DNA of 44,806 nucleotides from Deltaproteobacteria bacterium (lineage in GTDB: Bacteria; SAR324; XYD2-FULL-50-16): assembly GCA_018657625.1 (NCBI GenBank), contig JABHWU010000138.1:1-44806 (forward strand), given 5' to 3'. Positions within the stretch are counted from its first letter, which is position 1, and each line of letters opens with the position of its first letter. Made by a program: the position numbers and the translations under genes. The notes under the pieces were generated by a model. It was not told the DNA's origin and did no database searches. It worked only from the letters and a program-made list of their open reading frames with translations. Shown here piece by piece: positions 1-9,067 of this stretch.

Positions 1-153
1 GTTTTGAGGGACCAACCCCTCATCAATTGTATAGCATCGAATATCTCTTTGACTCAATCTAAGCAAACCAAGGAGATTGAATCCCGCCTAATATCCGTTC
101 TTGGCACACACATGTCCCCAAATTACCTACTTTTCGTTCAGTCACTAGTTAGA
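1..153. other. Intergenic edge with one half of a dispersed repeat
   Basis: No convincing gene lies here. Positions 110-141 hold a 32-base sequence that recurs exactly at 5744-5775 (core GTCCCCAAATTAC followed by CTACTTTTCGTTCAG). A small hairpin, GAGGG/CCCTC around a 6-base loop, lies near position 6-21. An open frame covering 4-255 runs antisense into the 3' end of the neighbouring glycine dehydrogenase gene and is not believed. Confidence 0.6.
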
Positions 154-1554
154 TTATGCATTAAGAATTTTATCCAGCGTTGTGGCCAACGTATCGATGT
201 CTTCGACAGTGATCACTTCTGTCACACAATAAATGGCACTATTTCCCAGATTTGAAAAATCATTTGAAAGGTCAAACCCTCCAAAAATTCCGGCGTCCAG
301 CAGCTTTTTATTAATCTCACTGACTGTTTTGCCGCTTTCATCAAAATTAACAACTAACTCCTTAAAAACACACGATTCAGGAAATTGAACCTTTACCCCT
401 TTAATTTCAGATAACTTCCGGGACAGATATTGGGATTTACTTAAAATCAGTTCACCCAATTCTTTCATTCCCTGAGGTCCCATAAGTGCCAGATATACAC
501 CGGCTGTCATACCCCAGAGTGCTGTGGCGGTCCCGATAAATTCGTTACAATTATCACGATCAGCAAATGAGGTTCGCCCAAAAGTAACATCACCAAATCC
601 CCATTCCCCCTCAACCATGGTTGATTCAATTCCGAATAGTCGGGAAGGATACTGCATCACAAACTTTTCTTCGTCCCGGGTGGCAATAAAACCAGCCTGA
701 CCACCACCATATTGCATGTGGATACCTAATGGTTGAATATCACCACAAACGATGTCAGCACCATATTCGGCCGGAGGCGTTAAGAGTCCCAGAGAGGATG
801 GATCTGTTCCGACTACCATCAACCCACCTGCCTGATGAACGATGTCAGCAATCTGTTGTCCCTGATCTTCAATATTCCCAAAAAAGGAAGGATTCTCAAA
901 ATAAACCGCTGCGATCTCATCTGTCATCTTTGCTTTAAATAACTCCAGGCTTATATTGCCTGATGTGAGATCATAAGGAATCGTTTCAAATTCGAGGTAG
1001 TTTTTACAATAGTTATTGATAATCAATAACCGATCGGGATTGATAGCCCCCAGCAATAGCACTTTTTTGCGACCGGTAATTCGTCCACTCATGCGAAGAG
1101 AAGTACTGGCTGCTTGACCCCAATCGTAGGTTGGTACATTAACCACATCCATCTCCAGCAATTCACCCATCATACTGGCATACTCAAAGAGGATTTGAAA
1201 TCGGCCATGATCTTCAAATGGTTCGCCGGCATATCCGGTCAATAATTCGGCACGACCATTAATTTCATCACAGATGGCAGGAACATAATGATTATAGCAG
1301 CCTGCCCCTAAAAAATTAATATTTTCATCACATGATTTATTTCGATTCACAATTTTTTCAACATGAGATCTTAGCTCCTGCTCGGAAACTTTCGCTTCCG
1401 GAAGGTTCATCTCTTCTTTGAATCTCAGTGAATCCGGAATGGCTTCATAAAAATCGTCGATGGATTTGGCTCCTAATTCCTTCAACATCTCTGCCTGAAT
1501 TTCGGGAACCGAATTGGGAATATATGGATGTACAAACTTTTTTGAATCACTCAT
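154..1554 (-). CDS. gcvPA: Glycine dehydrogenase (decarboxylating) subunit 1
   Basis: This is the N-terminal half of the P protein of the glycine cleavage system, in the split form used by many bacteria. Subunits 1 and 2 together decarboxylate glycine using PLP and pass the aminomethyl group to lipoyl-GcvH. The opening HPYIPNSVPEIQAEML, the FLGAGCYNHYVP segment and the LTGYAGEPFEDHGRFQ region are typical of subunit 1. The PLP lysine of the family lies in subunit 2, so its absence here is expected. The ATG at 1554 was preferred to one five codons upstream because it has a GGTGAG-like ribosome site and gives the usual N-terminus. gcvPB would normally follow, but it does not begin within the 153 bases left in the window. 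The partner SDR gene lies 98 bases upstream on the same strand. Confidence 0.93.
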   Translation of the reverse strand: MSDSKKFVHPYIPNSVPEIQAEMLKELGAKSIDDFYEAIPDSLRFKEEMNLPEAKVSEQELRSHVEKIVNRNKSCDENINFLGAGCYNHYVPAICDEINGRAELLTGYAGEPFEDHGRFQILFEYASMMGELLEMDVVNVPTYDWGQAASTSLRMSGRITGRKKVLLLGAINPDRLLIINNYCKNYLEFETIPYDLTSGNISLELFKAKMTDEIAAVYFENPSFFGNIEDQGQQIADIVHQAGGLMVVGTDPSSLGLLTPPAEYGADIVCGDIQPLGIHMQYGGGQAGFIATRDEEKFVMQYPSRLFGIESTMVEGEWGFGDVTFGRTSFADRDNCNEFIGTATALWGMTAGVYLALMGPQGMKELGELILSKSQYLSRKLSEIKGVKVQFPESCVFKELVVNFDESGKTVSEINKKLLDAGIFGGFDLSNDFSNLGNSAIYCVTEVITVEDIDTLATTLDKILNA

Positions 1555-1652
1555 ATTTTTTCTCACCATTTTATAATTATTGGTTTTGGATATTCAAATA
1601 AGGTCACACTTTAAATGTTTTACCATTTCTGGATGGTTTACAGGGCAGTGAA

Positions 1653-2429
1653 TTATGCCAATCCACCACCATCGACCAACAGGCTGGTTCCTGTAATCCA
1701 GACGGACAAATCGCTGGCTAAAAACAGGACCGCTTTGGCGATATCTATGGGCTCACCTACCCGGTTAAGTGGTCTATCGGCAGCATCTTTCATAAATTCT
1801 GTTTCATCTGCTCCTAATTGAGCTGCTTCATCCCGTAAAAGTGGTGTGTTAATGTCCCCGGGACTCACTGAGTTAACCCTGATTCCGGCCTTTCCATGAT
1901 CAATGGCCATTCCCCTGGTCATGTTAACCACACCGCCTTTGGCAGCACAATAGGCCACAGCATTGTCACCACCTTTTAATCCCCAACCGGAACCGGTGTT
2001 GATGATACTACCACCGCCTGATTTGATCATAAAGGGAATGACATATTTTGAAAGTAGATAGGCTCCTTTCAGGCTAACATCAATGACCAGGTCCCAATCT
2101 TTTTCTTCTAATTCTAAAACTGACTTACGTTTGATGACGCCTGCGTTATTAAATAAAATATTAATCTGGCCGAAAGCTTCAAATACTTTTTGAGCTGTCG
2201 ATTCACAATCCTGGGCTGAAGTGACATTACAATAATAAAATATGGCTTTGCCACCATTTTGAACAATGTTATTTGCCTCTATTTTACCTTGTTTTTCATT
2301 GACATCTAATAATGCTACAGAAACACCCATTTGAGCTAATAATTGAGCTGATGCAAGCCCAATTCCAGAAGATGCGCCAGTGATGACAGCAACTTTCCCT
2401 TCAATATTCAATAAACTTGATGCTTGCAT
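1653..2429 (-). CDS. SDR-family oxidoreductase
   Basis: A classical short-chain dehydrogenase/reductase of 258 residues, the normal length. Visible motifs are the Rossmann glycine motif TGASSGIG near residue 18, NNAG near residue 93, and the catalytic Ser and YxxxK (YCAAK) near residues 145-163. The C-terminal ITGTSLLVDGGG is typical of the family. The dinucleotide is probably NAD(H), because DVNEKQG at the end of strand 2 carries an acidic residue; this is inference. The annotated range 3-oxoacyl-ACP reductase/sugar or secondary-alcohol dehydrogenase cannot be narrowed from sequence. A good ribosome site (AAAGGAA) precedes the start. It is transcribed towards gcvPA and may share its message. 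Confidence 0.88.
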   Translation of the reverse strand: MQASSLLNIEGKVAVITGASSGIGLASAQLLAQMGVSVALLDVNEKQGKIEANNIVQNGGKAIFYYCNVTSAQDCESTAQKVFEAFGQINILFNNAGVIKRKSVLELEEKDWDLVIDVSLKGAYLLSKYVIPFMIKSGGGSIINTGSGWGLKGGDNAVAYCAAKGGVVNMTRGMAIDHGKAGIRVNSVSPGDINTPLLRDEAAQLGADETEFMKDAADRPLNRVGEPIDIAKAVLFLASDLSVWITGTSLLVDGGGLA

Positions 2430-2531
2430 AAATATTCCTTTATATTAAAAAAGTATTTTTTAGTTTGAATGCGGTATGCGCTATTCTGCAACGGCAGTGC
2501 CATAGATTTACAGGTTTTTAAAAATACTTAT

Positions 2532-2631
2532 GGTAATTGGGGGTATCGCTGCGAAGTCTCACGATCCTCGTAACTATCGAGTATTTAACTGTTTAAGTTA
2601 TTGCTAAAAATTGTACTTGTCCCCAAATTAC
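2532..2631. repeat. Short element with inverted GGTAATT.GGGG ends, copy 1
   Basis: The left end reads GGTAATTGGGGG and the right end TGTCCCCAAATTAC, which are inverted copies of one another. The right flank GCTAAAAATTGTACTTGTCCCC closely matches the right flank of the element at 5685-5761. There is no coding capacity. The form resembles a small palindromic or REP-like element mobilised in trans by a Y1 or IS-type transposase; that origin is inference, since no transposase lies in the window. Confidence 0.6.
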
Positions 2632-2939
2632 GGAGATAATAAGATAAATTTAGTAGATTGCTTATTTAAACAGGTGATGACAAGATTAATCAAGTCAATT
2701 TTGCCAAACAATTCTAATATAGATATACAACTTCTGAATTATTTATTGTTGAAAAGTAAATAAAAACAGTTTATTGCCATTTTATGTCAATAAATTTGAC
2801 ATTACCACCCGGGTGCTTTTTAATTTTTATATCTCCAAATATGGATAATCAAAATATCCGTATTAAAAACGGTTGAAACTGTTAATAAACTTGAATTTAT
2901 AAATAATAATTACAATAAGTTACGAAAATCCGTAGTTTC

Positions 2940-3004
2940 CGTGTGGTCCGTGGTCGCCTTTCTTTTCTGCTTTGAGAAAAAACTTCATAACCACGAACCA
3001 CACG
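2940..3004. repeat. Imperfect inverted repeat of the GTGTGGTCCGTGGT type
   Basis: The 15-base arm at 2940-2954 (CGTGTGGTCCGTGGT) pairs with 2990-3004 (ACCACGAACCACACG) with one mismatch and a 35-base spacer. The ACCACGGACCACACTGAATACACGG phrase in the large dispersed repeat at 11.2 and 40.2 kb is related to these arms. Nothing suggests a protein or a terminator T-tract. Confidence 0.6.
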
Positions 3005-3129
3005 GACCACACTGAAAAGGCGTGATTCATGATTTTTTGTGAACGCTGTGTTCTCTGCGACTTGTTTTAATTCTGAGCCTGCGACGAATCTCTATCTCCG
3101 AGCGATAAGATCCTGCCCGTACCTCGTCA

Positions 3130-3188
3130 GGATGACAGACGAAGTTAAGTTCATTGCAAACAGATCACAGATTTATCTGTGTAAAAAC
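3130..3188. repeat. Dispersed repeat with CACAGAT hairpin, copy 1
   Basis: About 59 bases, from GGATGACAGACGAAGTTAAG through CACAGATTTATCTGTG to GTAAAA, recur with roughly 80 per cent identity by eye at 40542-40599. The centre at 3166-3181 forms a perfect 6-base stem with a 4-base loop. The other copy keeps the CACAG/CTGTG stem. Confidence 0.6.
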
Positions 3189-3527
3189 TCAGATGGAACT
3201 TAAATTATTGAAGTTGCGATTAATAGTGATGATTAGAATCATTTGGTAATTAGAGGCAATCAGGCGATGGGCTAATAATGATGATACTTCTTGTCACAAA
3301 TGATGTGTTAATTTACGGTTGATTACTTTTGCTTTTAAATGTGTACTGGGTTCTGAGTTAATCAAACCAGTCCCCGGTAAGATGTTTGCAACGAACTTGC
3401 ATCAGTCATTTCGACAAAGATCTCTCCTCATTTTTCGTCGAGATGACAATTGATAACACTTTGATTTTAAAGGCATAAAATTCAGGTTCGGTAACAGTAG
3501 TATCTAATAAATAAAAGAAGGATTTTT

Positions 3528-4997
3528 ATGATTGCCAAACTGGAAAACCACAACCATTCCATTAGCTTGCTGACTGATTTATACCAGCTGACCATGGCGT
3601 ATGGTTATTGGAATGCAAATATGCACGATAAAGAAAGTGTGTTTCATATGTACTACCGGACTGTTCCATTTAAGGGGCGCTTTTGTATCGCTTGTGGTTT
3701 AGAAGATTTAATAGCGTTTATTGATCGTTTTACCTTTGATCAATCAGACCAGGACTATTTAGCGAGTTTGAGAGGTAGTGATCAAAACCCTTTGTTTACA
3801 GAATCATTTATTCGATATCTTGGGGATTTAAAAATCGATTGTGATATTGATGCTGTTCCTGAAGGAACGCCTATTTTCCCAAACGAACCGATTGTCCGGG
3901 TTCAAGGTTCCATTATTCAATGTCAATTATTGGAATCAGTTATCTTAAATATTATCAACTTTCAAACCTTGATAGCTACCAAAGCGGTTCGAATTTGCCA
4001 TGCGGCTCAGGGTGATGAGGTATTGGAATTTGGATTACGCAGGGCACAAGGACTTGATGGTGCCCTAAGTGCCAGCCGGGCAGCCTATATTGGTGGATGT
4101 ATGGGGACTTCCAATGTATTAGCTGGGAAGATGTTTGGTATTCCGGTTAAAGGTACAATGGCACATAGCTGGATTATGGCGTTTGAAGATGAGTTGGAGG
4201 CTTTTAAACAATATGCTGAAATTATGCCAAATAATTGTGTATTTCTGGTTGATACCTATTCTACCCTGTCAGGTGTTAGCAATGCGATTCGAGTAGGTAA
4301 ACAATTGAAAGAAAAAGGATATCAGCTGGCCGGTATCCGACTGGATTCAGGAGATTTGGCTTACCTTAGTATTGAAGCCCGTAAACTATTGGATAAAGCT
4401 GGTTTTAAAGATACTTTAATCGTGGTTAGTAATGAATTAGATGAGAGCCTTATTCAAAGTTTGAAAATTCAAAAAGCAAAAATAGATACCTGGGGCGTTG
4501 GAACAAAATTAGTGACCTCCTATGATCAACCGGCATTGAACGGTGTTTATAAATTAAGCGCGATTCGTGATCAAAAGGCAAATTGGAACTATAAAATTAA
4601 AATTTCAGATCAAAAAGCCAAAGTTACTACACCGGGAGTTCTTCAGGTAAGGCGATATTATAATCAGGAAAGGTATCTAGCTGATATGATTTATAATGTT
4701 GAGGATAAAATTAAGGATAAATGTCAAATGATAGATCCTCATGATAGTACTCGAAGGAGAAACTTTGATGGCAATGATGAATTTAGGGATTTACTGGTAC
4801 CTGTTTATCAAAAAGGTGAAAAAATTTATCAATCACCAGTTATTTCAAAAATCAGATCCTATGCGAAAACTCAAGTAAATCACTTTCACCCAACCATCAG
4901 GCGTTTGGTAAACCCTCATCACTTTCCAGTTGGTGAGGAGCAATCTTTAAATCACTTAAAGAGACAATTAATTATTCAGGCAAGACAAAGTCATTAA
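3528..4997 (+). CDS. pncB: Nicotinate phosphoribosyltransferase
   Basis: This enzyme makes nicotinate mononucleotide from nicotinate and PRPP with ATP hydrolysis, the committed step of the Preiss-Handler NAD salvage route. The length of 489 residues suits the longer bacterial class. The N-terminal SLLTDLYQLTMAYGYW is the family signature. The GTMAHSW motif at residues 209-215 carries the histidine (H213) that is phosphorylated in this family. Later LDSGDLAYLS and the DTWGVGTKLVTSYDQPAL segment form the phosphoribosyl-binding part. The start has a clear GAAGGA ribosome site. The nicotinamidase that supplies its substrate follows after 28 bases, so the two probably form an operon. Confidence 0.96.
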   Translation: MIAKLENHNHSISLLTDLYQLTMAYGYWNANMHDKESVFHMYYRTVPFKGRFCIACGLEDLIAFIDRFTFDQSDQDYLASLRGSDQNPLFTESFIRYLGDLKIDCDIDAVPEGTPIFPNEPIVRVQGSIIQCQLLESVILNIINFQTLIATKAVRICHAAQGDEVLEFGLRRAQGLDGALSASRAAYIGGCMGTSNVLAGKMFGIPVKGTMAHSWIMAFEDELEAFKQYAEIMPNNCVFLVDTYSTLSGVSNAIRVGKQLKEKGYQLAGIRLDSGDLAYLSIEARKLLDKAGFKDTLIVVSNELDESLIQSLKIQKAKIDTWGVGTKLVTSYDQPALNGVYKLSAIRDQKANWNYKIKISDQKAKVTTPGVLQVRRYYNQERYLADMIYNVEDKIKDKCQMIDPHDSTRRRNFDGNDEFRDLLVPVYQKGEKIYQSPVISKIRSYAKTQVNHFHPTIRRLVNPHHFPVGEEQSLNHLKRQLIIQARQSH

Positions 4998-5025
4998 ATT
5001 GACTTGATATTATGAGAGATATGAT

Positions 5026-5622
5026 ATGAAAGTTTTATTGATGGTTGATATTCAAAACGATTTTTCACCCACTGGTTCATTAGCAGTAAAAGATGGTGAT
5101 GAGATTATTCCGTTTGTTAATGATCAACAGGATGCGTTTGATTTAATTGTGGCTACCCAGGATTGGCATCCAAAAAACCATAGTAGTTTTGCCGAACATT
5201 ATCCCGGTAAAAGCCCGGGGGAGGTGATTACTTTGGGAGACATAGAGCAAATATTATGGCCGACCCATTGTGTTCAAAACTCATATGGTGCTGAATTTAT
5301 TTCAGGGCTAAAAACCAAGAAAATTAATCAGGTTGTTCAAAAAGGAATGAATTCAAACATTGATAGCTATAGTGGTTTTTTTGATAATGATCATAAAAAT
5401 GCTACTGGATTACATCAATATTTGCAGGATCAAAAAGTAAATGACATCTATATTGTTGGTTTGGCAACAGACTATTGCGTGAAATTTACAGCACTGGATG
5501 CGGCTCAATTAGGTTATTCGACGACTGTTCTTAAAAAAGGCGTCAGAGGGGTGGATTTAGCTTCCGGGGATATTGAACAAGCTTTTGCAGAGATGCAAAC
5601 AGCCGGTGTTAAAATAGACTAA
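5026..5622 (+). CDS. pncA: Nicotinamidase (isochorismatase-like hydrolase)
   Basis: Hydrolyses nicotinamide to nicotinate and ammonia, feeding the phosphoribosyltransferase encoded just upstream. The catalytic triad of the family is complete: D8 in MVDIQNDF, K106 in VVQKGMN and C151 in GLATDYCVKF. The metal site is also visible as D46, H48 and H52 in TQDWHPKNH. The length of 198 residues is typical. Gene order and spacing support a two-gene NAD salvage operon. Confidence 0.95.
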   Translation: MKVLLMVDIQNDFSPTGSLAVKDGDEIIPFVNDQQDAFDLIVATQDWHPKNHSSFAEHYPGKSPGEVITLGDIEQILWPTHCVQNSYGAEFISGLKTKKINQVVQKGMNSNIDSYSGFFDNDHKNATGLHQYLQDQKVNDIYIVGLATDYCVKFTALDAAQLGYSTTVLKKGVRGVDLASGDIEQAFAEMQTAGVKID

Positions 5623-5684
5623 GATTTATTTGTTTTTAACCTAATTAGCGTCTAGACGAGAATGCCAATATTTGCTCTCAATCC

Positions 5685-5761
5685 GGTAATTAGGGGACAC
5701 GTAACAACCTGGTATTTATATGTTGAGCCATTGCTAAAAATGTACATGTCCCCAAATTACC
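5685..5761. repeat. Short element with inverted GGTAATT.GGGGACA ends, copy 2
   Basis: The left arm GGTAATTAGGGGACACGTA and right arm TGTACATGTCCCCAAATTACC are inverted copies differing at two internal bases. The 77-base element fills most of the gap between pncA and lspA. The right arm and the following CTACTTTTCGTTCAG are identical to bases 110-141 over 32 bases, so the repeated unit extends past the arm to 5775. Confidence 0.7.
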
Positions 5762-5828
5762 TACTTTTCGTTCAGACACCAATTGCATACAGAGTGTTAA
5801 ATTGAAGACCGTATTAAAAATAAAGAGT

Positions 5829-6314
5829 ATGCGAATTTATATATTTGCAATTGTTATAATGGCCGGATTGGATCAATTGATAAAATATCTGGTTCGATTT
5901 TATTTAACTGGACAGTCTTACATAGAAATTATCCCGAATCTGATTCATTTGACCTATCAGGAAAATAAAGGAATCTCGTTCAGTTTTTTGGCCGATTTAC
6001 CGACAATGCTTAGAGTACCATTGCTATCAGGTGTTTCGGCAATAGTAATCGTTGGATTATCTTTTTATATTTATAAAAAATGGGAGACACTGCTCCAGTG
6101 GGAGAAATGGGGCTTTGTTTTTATTTTATCAGGGGCTTTGGGAAACTTTTGGGATCGTGCTGTCAGACAGCAAGTGACTGACTATATGTATTTTCACTAT
6201 TATGATACCGGTTTTTTTGTAAATAATCTGGCGGATGATCTGATTAGTATTGGATTTGTATTGATTGTAATTTCTGGTTTTTTGAAGAAGGAAGTAAATG
6301 CCGCAAAGCAATAA
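5829..6314 (+). CDS. lspA: Lipoprotein signal peptidase II
   Basis: Membrane aspartyl protease that cleaves the signal peptide from diacylglyceryl-modified prolipoproteins. Four hydrophobic segments are visible. The conserved blocks are GLDQLIKY near residue 13, ENKGISFSF at 45-53, GALGNFWDRAVRQQVTDYM at 102-120 and NNLADDLISIG at 132-142. They place the catalytic aspartates at D118 and D136. The ATG at 5829 gives 161 residues, the usual length; a TTG nine codons upstream at 5802 would add a basic extension and cannot be excluded. The last 17 bases overlap the UbiD-family gene, so the two are probably translationally coupled. Confidence 0.94.
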   Translation: MRIYIFAIVIMAGLDQLIKYLVRFYLTGQSYIEIIPNLIHLTYQENKGISFSFLADLPTMLRVPLLSGVSAIVIVGLSFYIYKKWETLLQWEKWGFVFILSGALGNFWDRAVRQQVTDYMYFHYYDTGFFVNNLADDLISIGFVLIVISGFLKKEVNAAKQ

Positions 6315-8085
6315 TATTTTAAGAAGTACCCGGGATTTAGTTGAACGACTAAAAGCTAATAATGAACTATGGGTTATCGAAGATAGGGTTGACCCTGATT
6401 TAGAATTAGGACAAATTCAGCGGGAAGTTTGTAAAAGAAAGGGCCCGGCCATACTATTTAACAATGTTAAAGGATCTGACTTTCCAGTCGCTACGAATTT
6501 GTATGGTTCTGAAAAACGCATCAATCTGGCTTTTGGAGATGTACCTACAGAATTTGTTAAACGGGCAGCCGATTTTGCGATGAATGCCTTGCCACCGAAT
6601 TTGAAAAAACTTTGGCAAGCCAGAGGACTATTTCAAAAAGTGTTGACGATTGGAACGCGACAGTCAAAATCAGGGCCTGTCAAAGGTTGTTATATTAAAC
6701 CACCAGATTTATCTGCAATCCCCCAAATCAGAAGTTGGCCGGAAGATGGTGGTGCCTTTATCACATTACCTCTGGTATATACAGAAAGTCCTGCTTCCGG
6801 GAAATCCAATATCGGAATGTACCGTATTCAGCTTTTTGATCAAGATACTGCTGGAATGCATATTCAGATTCATCGTGGGGGTGGGTTTCATTATTTTGAA
6901 GCTGAGCAAAAAAAACGATCACTACCAGCCCGGATTTATGTCGGTGGACCACCTGCTTTAACCATTGCCGCTATTGCTCCCCTACCTGAAGATATTCCTG
7001 AATTACTGTTTGCTTCTCTATTGATGGGGAAAAAGTTGAAAATTGATAAAAAAGATCCTTTAGGTATCGCATTGCTTTTAGAAGCAGATTTTTCAATTCA
7101 AGGTGTTATTCCTCCATTCAAACGCAAAGCAGAAGGACCGTTTGGGGATCATTATGGCTACTATTCATTGCAACACGATTATCCCTATCTGCAAGTAGAT
7201 TCTATCTACCACCGGAAGGACGCTATTTATCCGGCAACCATTGTTGGCAGACCACCACAGGAAGATCATTATATTGCAGAATATTTGCAGGAAATATTAT
7301 CACCACTGTTTCCAATGGTGATGCCGAATGTTAAAGAAGTCTGGGCTTATGAGGAATCAGGGGTTCATTCTCTGGCCGGTGCCATTGTAAAAAACAGGTA
7401 TCACAAAGAAGCTTTCACCGCTGCTCTGAGAATATTAAGTGAAGGACACTTATCATTGACTAAGTTTTTAATGATAACAGATCAACCGTGTTTGCTTAAA
7501 GATTTCAAATCCTTGTTTATTAAAGTTTTGGAACGTGTTGATTTGTCCAGAGACCTGTTTATTCTTTCCAATATATCCCAGGATACACTGGATTATACAG
7601 GACCTAAAGTAAATGAAGGTAGTAAAGCGATATTGCTTGGAATTGGAGAGAAGAAAAATCAACTGAAAGATTACTGGCGAGGCTCCTTTGTTAATGCCAG
7701 TTTTGAATATGCCAAATTATTTTGTCCGGGCGTATTATGTGTTAAAGGTAGTGCTTATCAAAAAGATCCGGACCAGGCAGAACTTTTGGTGGAAGAATCA
7801 GCGATTCAGGGATATTTAATGGTTTTCTTGTTGGATGATCCCAACGAAGCCTGTTCAACAACCCATGATTTTATCTGGCACGTTTTTACAAGATTCGAAC
7901 CGGCAGCCGACATTTATGGTAAAAAATCAATTAAGCGATACCATATAAAATTTCAGGCACCATTGGTAATTGATTGCCGGTTGAAACCCTGGTATCCGCC
8001 TGTTCTAACAGAAGATCCTAGAGTTGTAAAAAATGTTGAGGAAAAATGGGGTAAAGAAATCGATCGGATCTGCTCAAAGTTCTGA
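6298..8085 (+). CDS. UbiD-family prenyl-FMN decarboxylase
   Basis: A 595-residue member of the UbiD family, which uses prenylated FMN made by UbiX to decarboxylate aromatic or alpha,beta-unsaturated acids. Landmarks are DPDLELGQIQREV at the N-terminus, CYIKPPDLSAIPQIRSWPED, MYRIQLFDQDTAGMHIQ and EGPFGDHYGYYS, which holds the conserved acidic residues of the active site. The length exceeds E. coli UbiD (about 497) and resembles the longer class linked to menaquinone biosynthesis by the futalosine route. That substrate assignment is inference, and no mqn or ubiX gene is in the window. A GAAGGAAG ribosome site lies inside the end of lspA. Its 3' end lies 3 bases from the end of the convergent rsmI-like gene. 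Confidence 0.9.
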   Translation: MPQSNNILRSTRDLVERLKANNELWVIEDRVDPDLELGQIQREVCKRKGPAILFNNVKGSDFPVATNLYGSEKRINLAFGDVPTEFVKRAADFAMNALPPNLKKLWQARGLFQKVLTIGTRQSKSGPVKGCYIKPPDLSAIPQIRSWPEDGGAFITLPLVYTESPASGKSNIGMYRIQLFDQDTAGMHIQIHRGGGFHYFEAEQKKRSLPARIYVGGPPALTIAAIAPLPEDIPELLFASLLMGKKLKIDKKDPLGIALLLEADFSIQGVIPPFKRKAEGPFGDHYGYYSLQHDYPYLQVDSIYHRKDAIYPATIVGRPPQEDHYIAEYLQEILSPLFPMVMPNVKEVWAYEESGVHSLAGAIVKNRYHKEAFTAALRILSEGHLSLTKFLMITDQPCLLKDFKSLFIKVLERVDLSRDLFILSNISQDTLDYTGPKVNEGSKAILLGIGEKKNQLKDYWRGSFVNASFEYAKLFCPGVLCVKGSAYQKDPDQAELLVEESAIQGYLMVFLLDDPNEACSTTHDFIWHVFTRFEPAADIYGKKSIKRYHIKFQAPLVIDCRLKPWYPPVLTEDPRVVKNVEEKWGKEIDRICSKF

Positions 8086-8088
8086 TGG

Positions 8089-8808
8089 TTATTTTCTTTT
8101 TCGGGTTTTAATGCTCTTCACCGGTTTTTTTATTTTTACCGGTACCGGATCAACAATCAGTACAAATTCCTGCTTTAATGGATTTTGCTTAAATTTTTTG
8201 ATTAACGCACCAGGTGGTCCTTTCCAGATTTTTTCCTGGAGCTGTGTTAATGAAAAAAGGATTGTTAATTGTCTCTGACTACTTAATTCTTTTTGAATAT
8301 CTTCCAATAAGGCTAATAATCGATATGGCGTGTCATAAATAACAATAGTACAGCCCATCCGGTTCAGCTTTTGAATCTCTTTACGACGGTCATCAGAATT
8401 CCGAGGTAAAAAACCGGCATAATAAAACTGTTTTGTTTCTACACCGGCTACAGACAGCGCAGCTGTCAATGAAGATGCACCAGGAATGGGAGAGATTTTA
8501 ATACCGGATTCATGACATCTCTTAATTAAAAAGGTTCCCGGATCTGCAAATAATGGTGTCCCGCAATCACTGAACAGTGCTGCTGATTTATTTTCTTTTA
8601 ACAAGGCTATTATTTCTTCTGTATCATCTTTTTCATTGTGCTCATTAATCTGATAAAGTTCCTGTTGGATTCCCAATGCTTTAAGCATTTTGCGCGCTGG
8701 TTTTAATTCTTCACAGATTAAAAAATCAACTTCACTGAGGGTTTTTATGGCACGGTGTGTAATATCGTCAGGATGACCGATAGGGACTGCAACGACATAT
8801 AGAGGCAT
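8089..8808 (-). CDS. rsmI: RsmI-type rRNA/SAM methyltransferase
   Basis: A tetrapyrrole-methylase-fold SAM methyltransferase. RsmI methylates the 2'-O of C1402 in 16S rRNA. The motifs are LYVVAVPIGHPDDITHRA at the N-terminus, FSDCGTPLFADPG near residue 95 and PIPGASSLTAALSVAG near residue 120. At 239 residues it is shorter than E. coli RsmI (about 286) and ends in a very basic tail (KIKKPVKSIKTRKRK). The CEELKPARKML block differs from the usual AEDTRxTxxLL, so this could be the shorter paralogue seen in some phyla rather than the canonical RsmI. The family call is firm; the exact target is less so. Confidence 0.82.
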   Translation of the reverse strand: MPLYVVAVPIGHPDDITHRAIKTLSEVDFLICEELKPARKMLKALGIQQELYQINEHNEKDDTEEIIALLKENKSAALFSDCGTPLFADPGTFLIKRCHESGIKISPIPGASSLTAALSVAGVETKQFYYAGFLPRNSDDRRKEIQKLNRMGCTIVIYDTPYRLLALLEDIQKELSSQRQLTILFSLTQLQEKIWKGPPGALIKKFKQNPLKQEFVLIVDPVPVKIKKPVKSIKTRKRK

Positions 8809-9067
8809 AATGGTCTAATATTAATGATTGTTGCTTAAGAAGTAGCGATCAGTTATATTAAAAAACGTAAAACATTGACGACTTAAATAAAAAAGAAATT
8901 TTGCCTGAAGCAAATGAATTGCACAATAATCGCATAAAACTTCCGTTATGTATCAATTTCAAGTGTTAATCTGTCAGACTCCCGGTAATAAATCAATGTG
9001 AATTCAAAAACAGTGATTAATCAAATGGCAATTCTTACTAAAACCTATTTAACCTATTAATATTACG

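Larger units (their letters stand above)
2430..3527. other. Gene-free 1.1-kb stretch rich in decayed repeats
   Basis: No credible gene is seen on either strand. The stretch holds several repeat fragments: an inverted-ended element at 2532-2631, an imperfect inverted repeat at 2940-3004, a copy of a dispersed repeat at 3130-3188, and a hairpin at 3406-3446 (TCATTTCGAC against GTCGAGATGA, one mismatch). A weak sigma-70-like pair for the downstream pncB gene is TTGATA at 3450-3455 and CATAAA at 3474-3479 with 18 bases between. A ribosome site GAAGGA lies just before the pncB start. Confidence 0.6.

Noticed and set aside
4..255. An 83-codon plus-strand open frame at the window start
   Set aside because: It runs through a dispersed repeat and then antisense to the conserved 3' end of gcvPA; composition does not suggest a protein.
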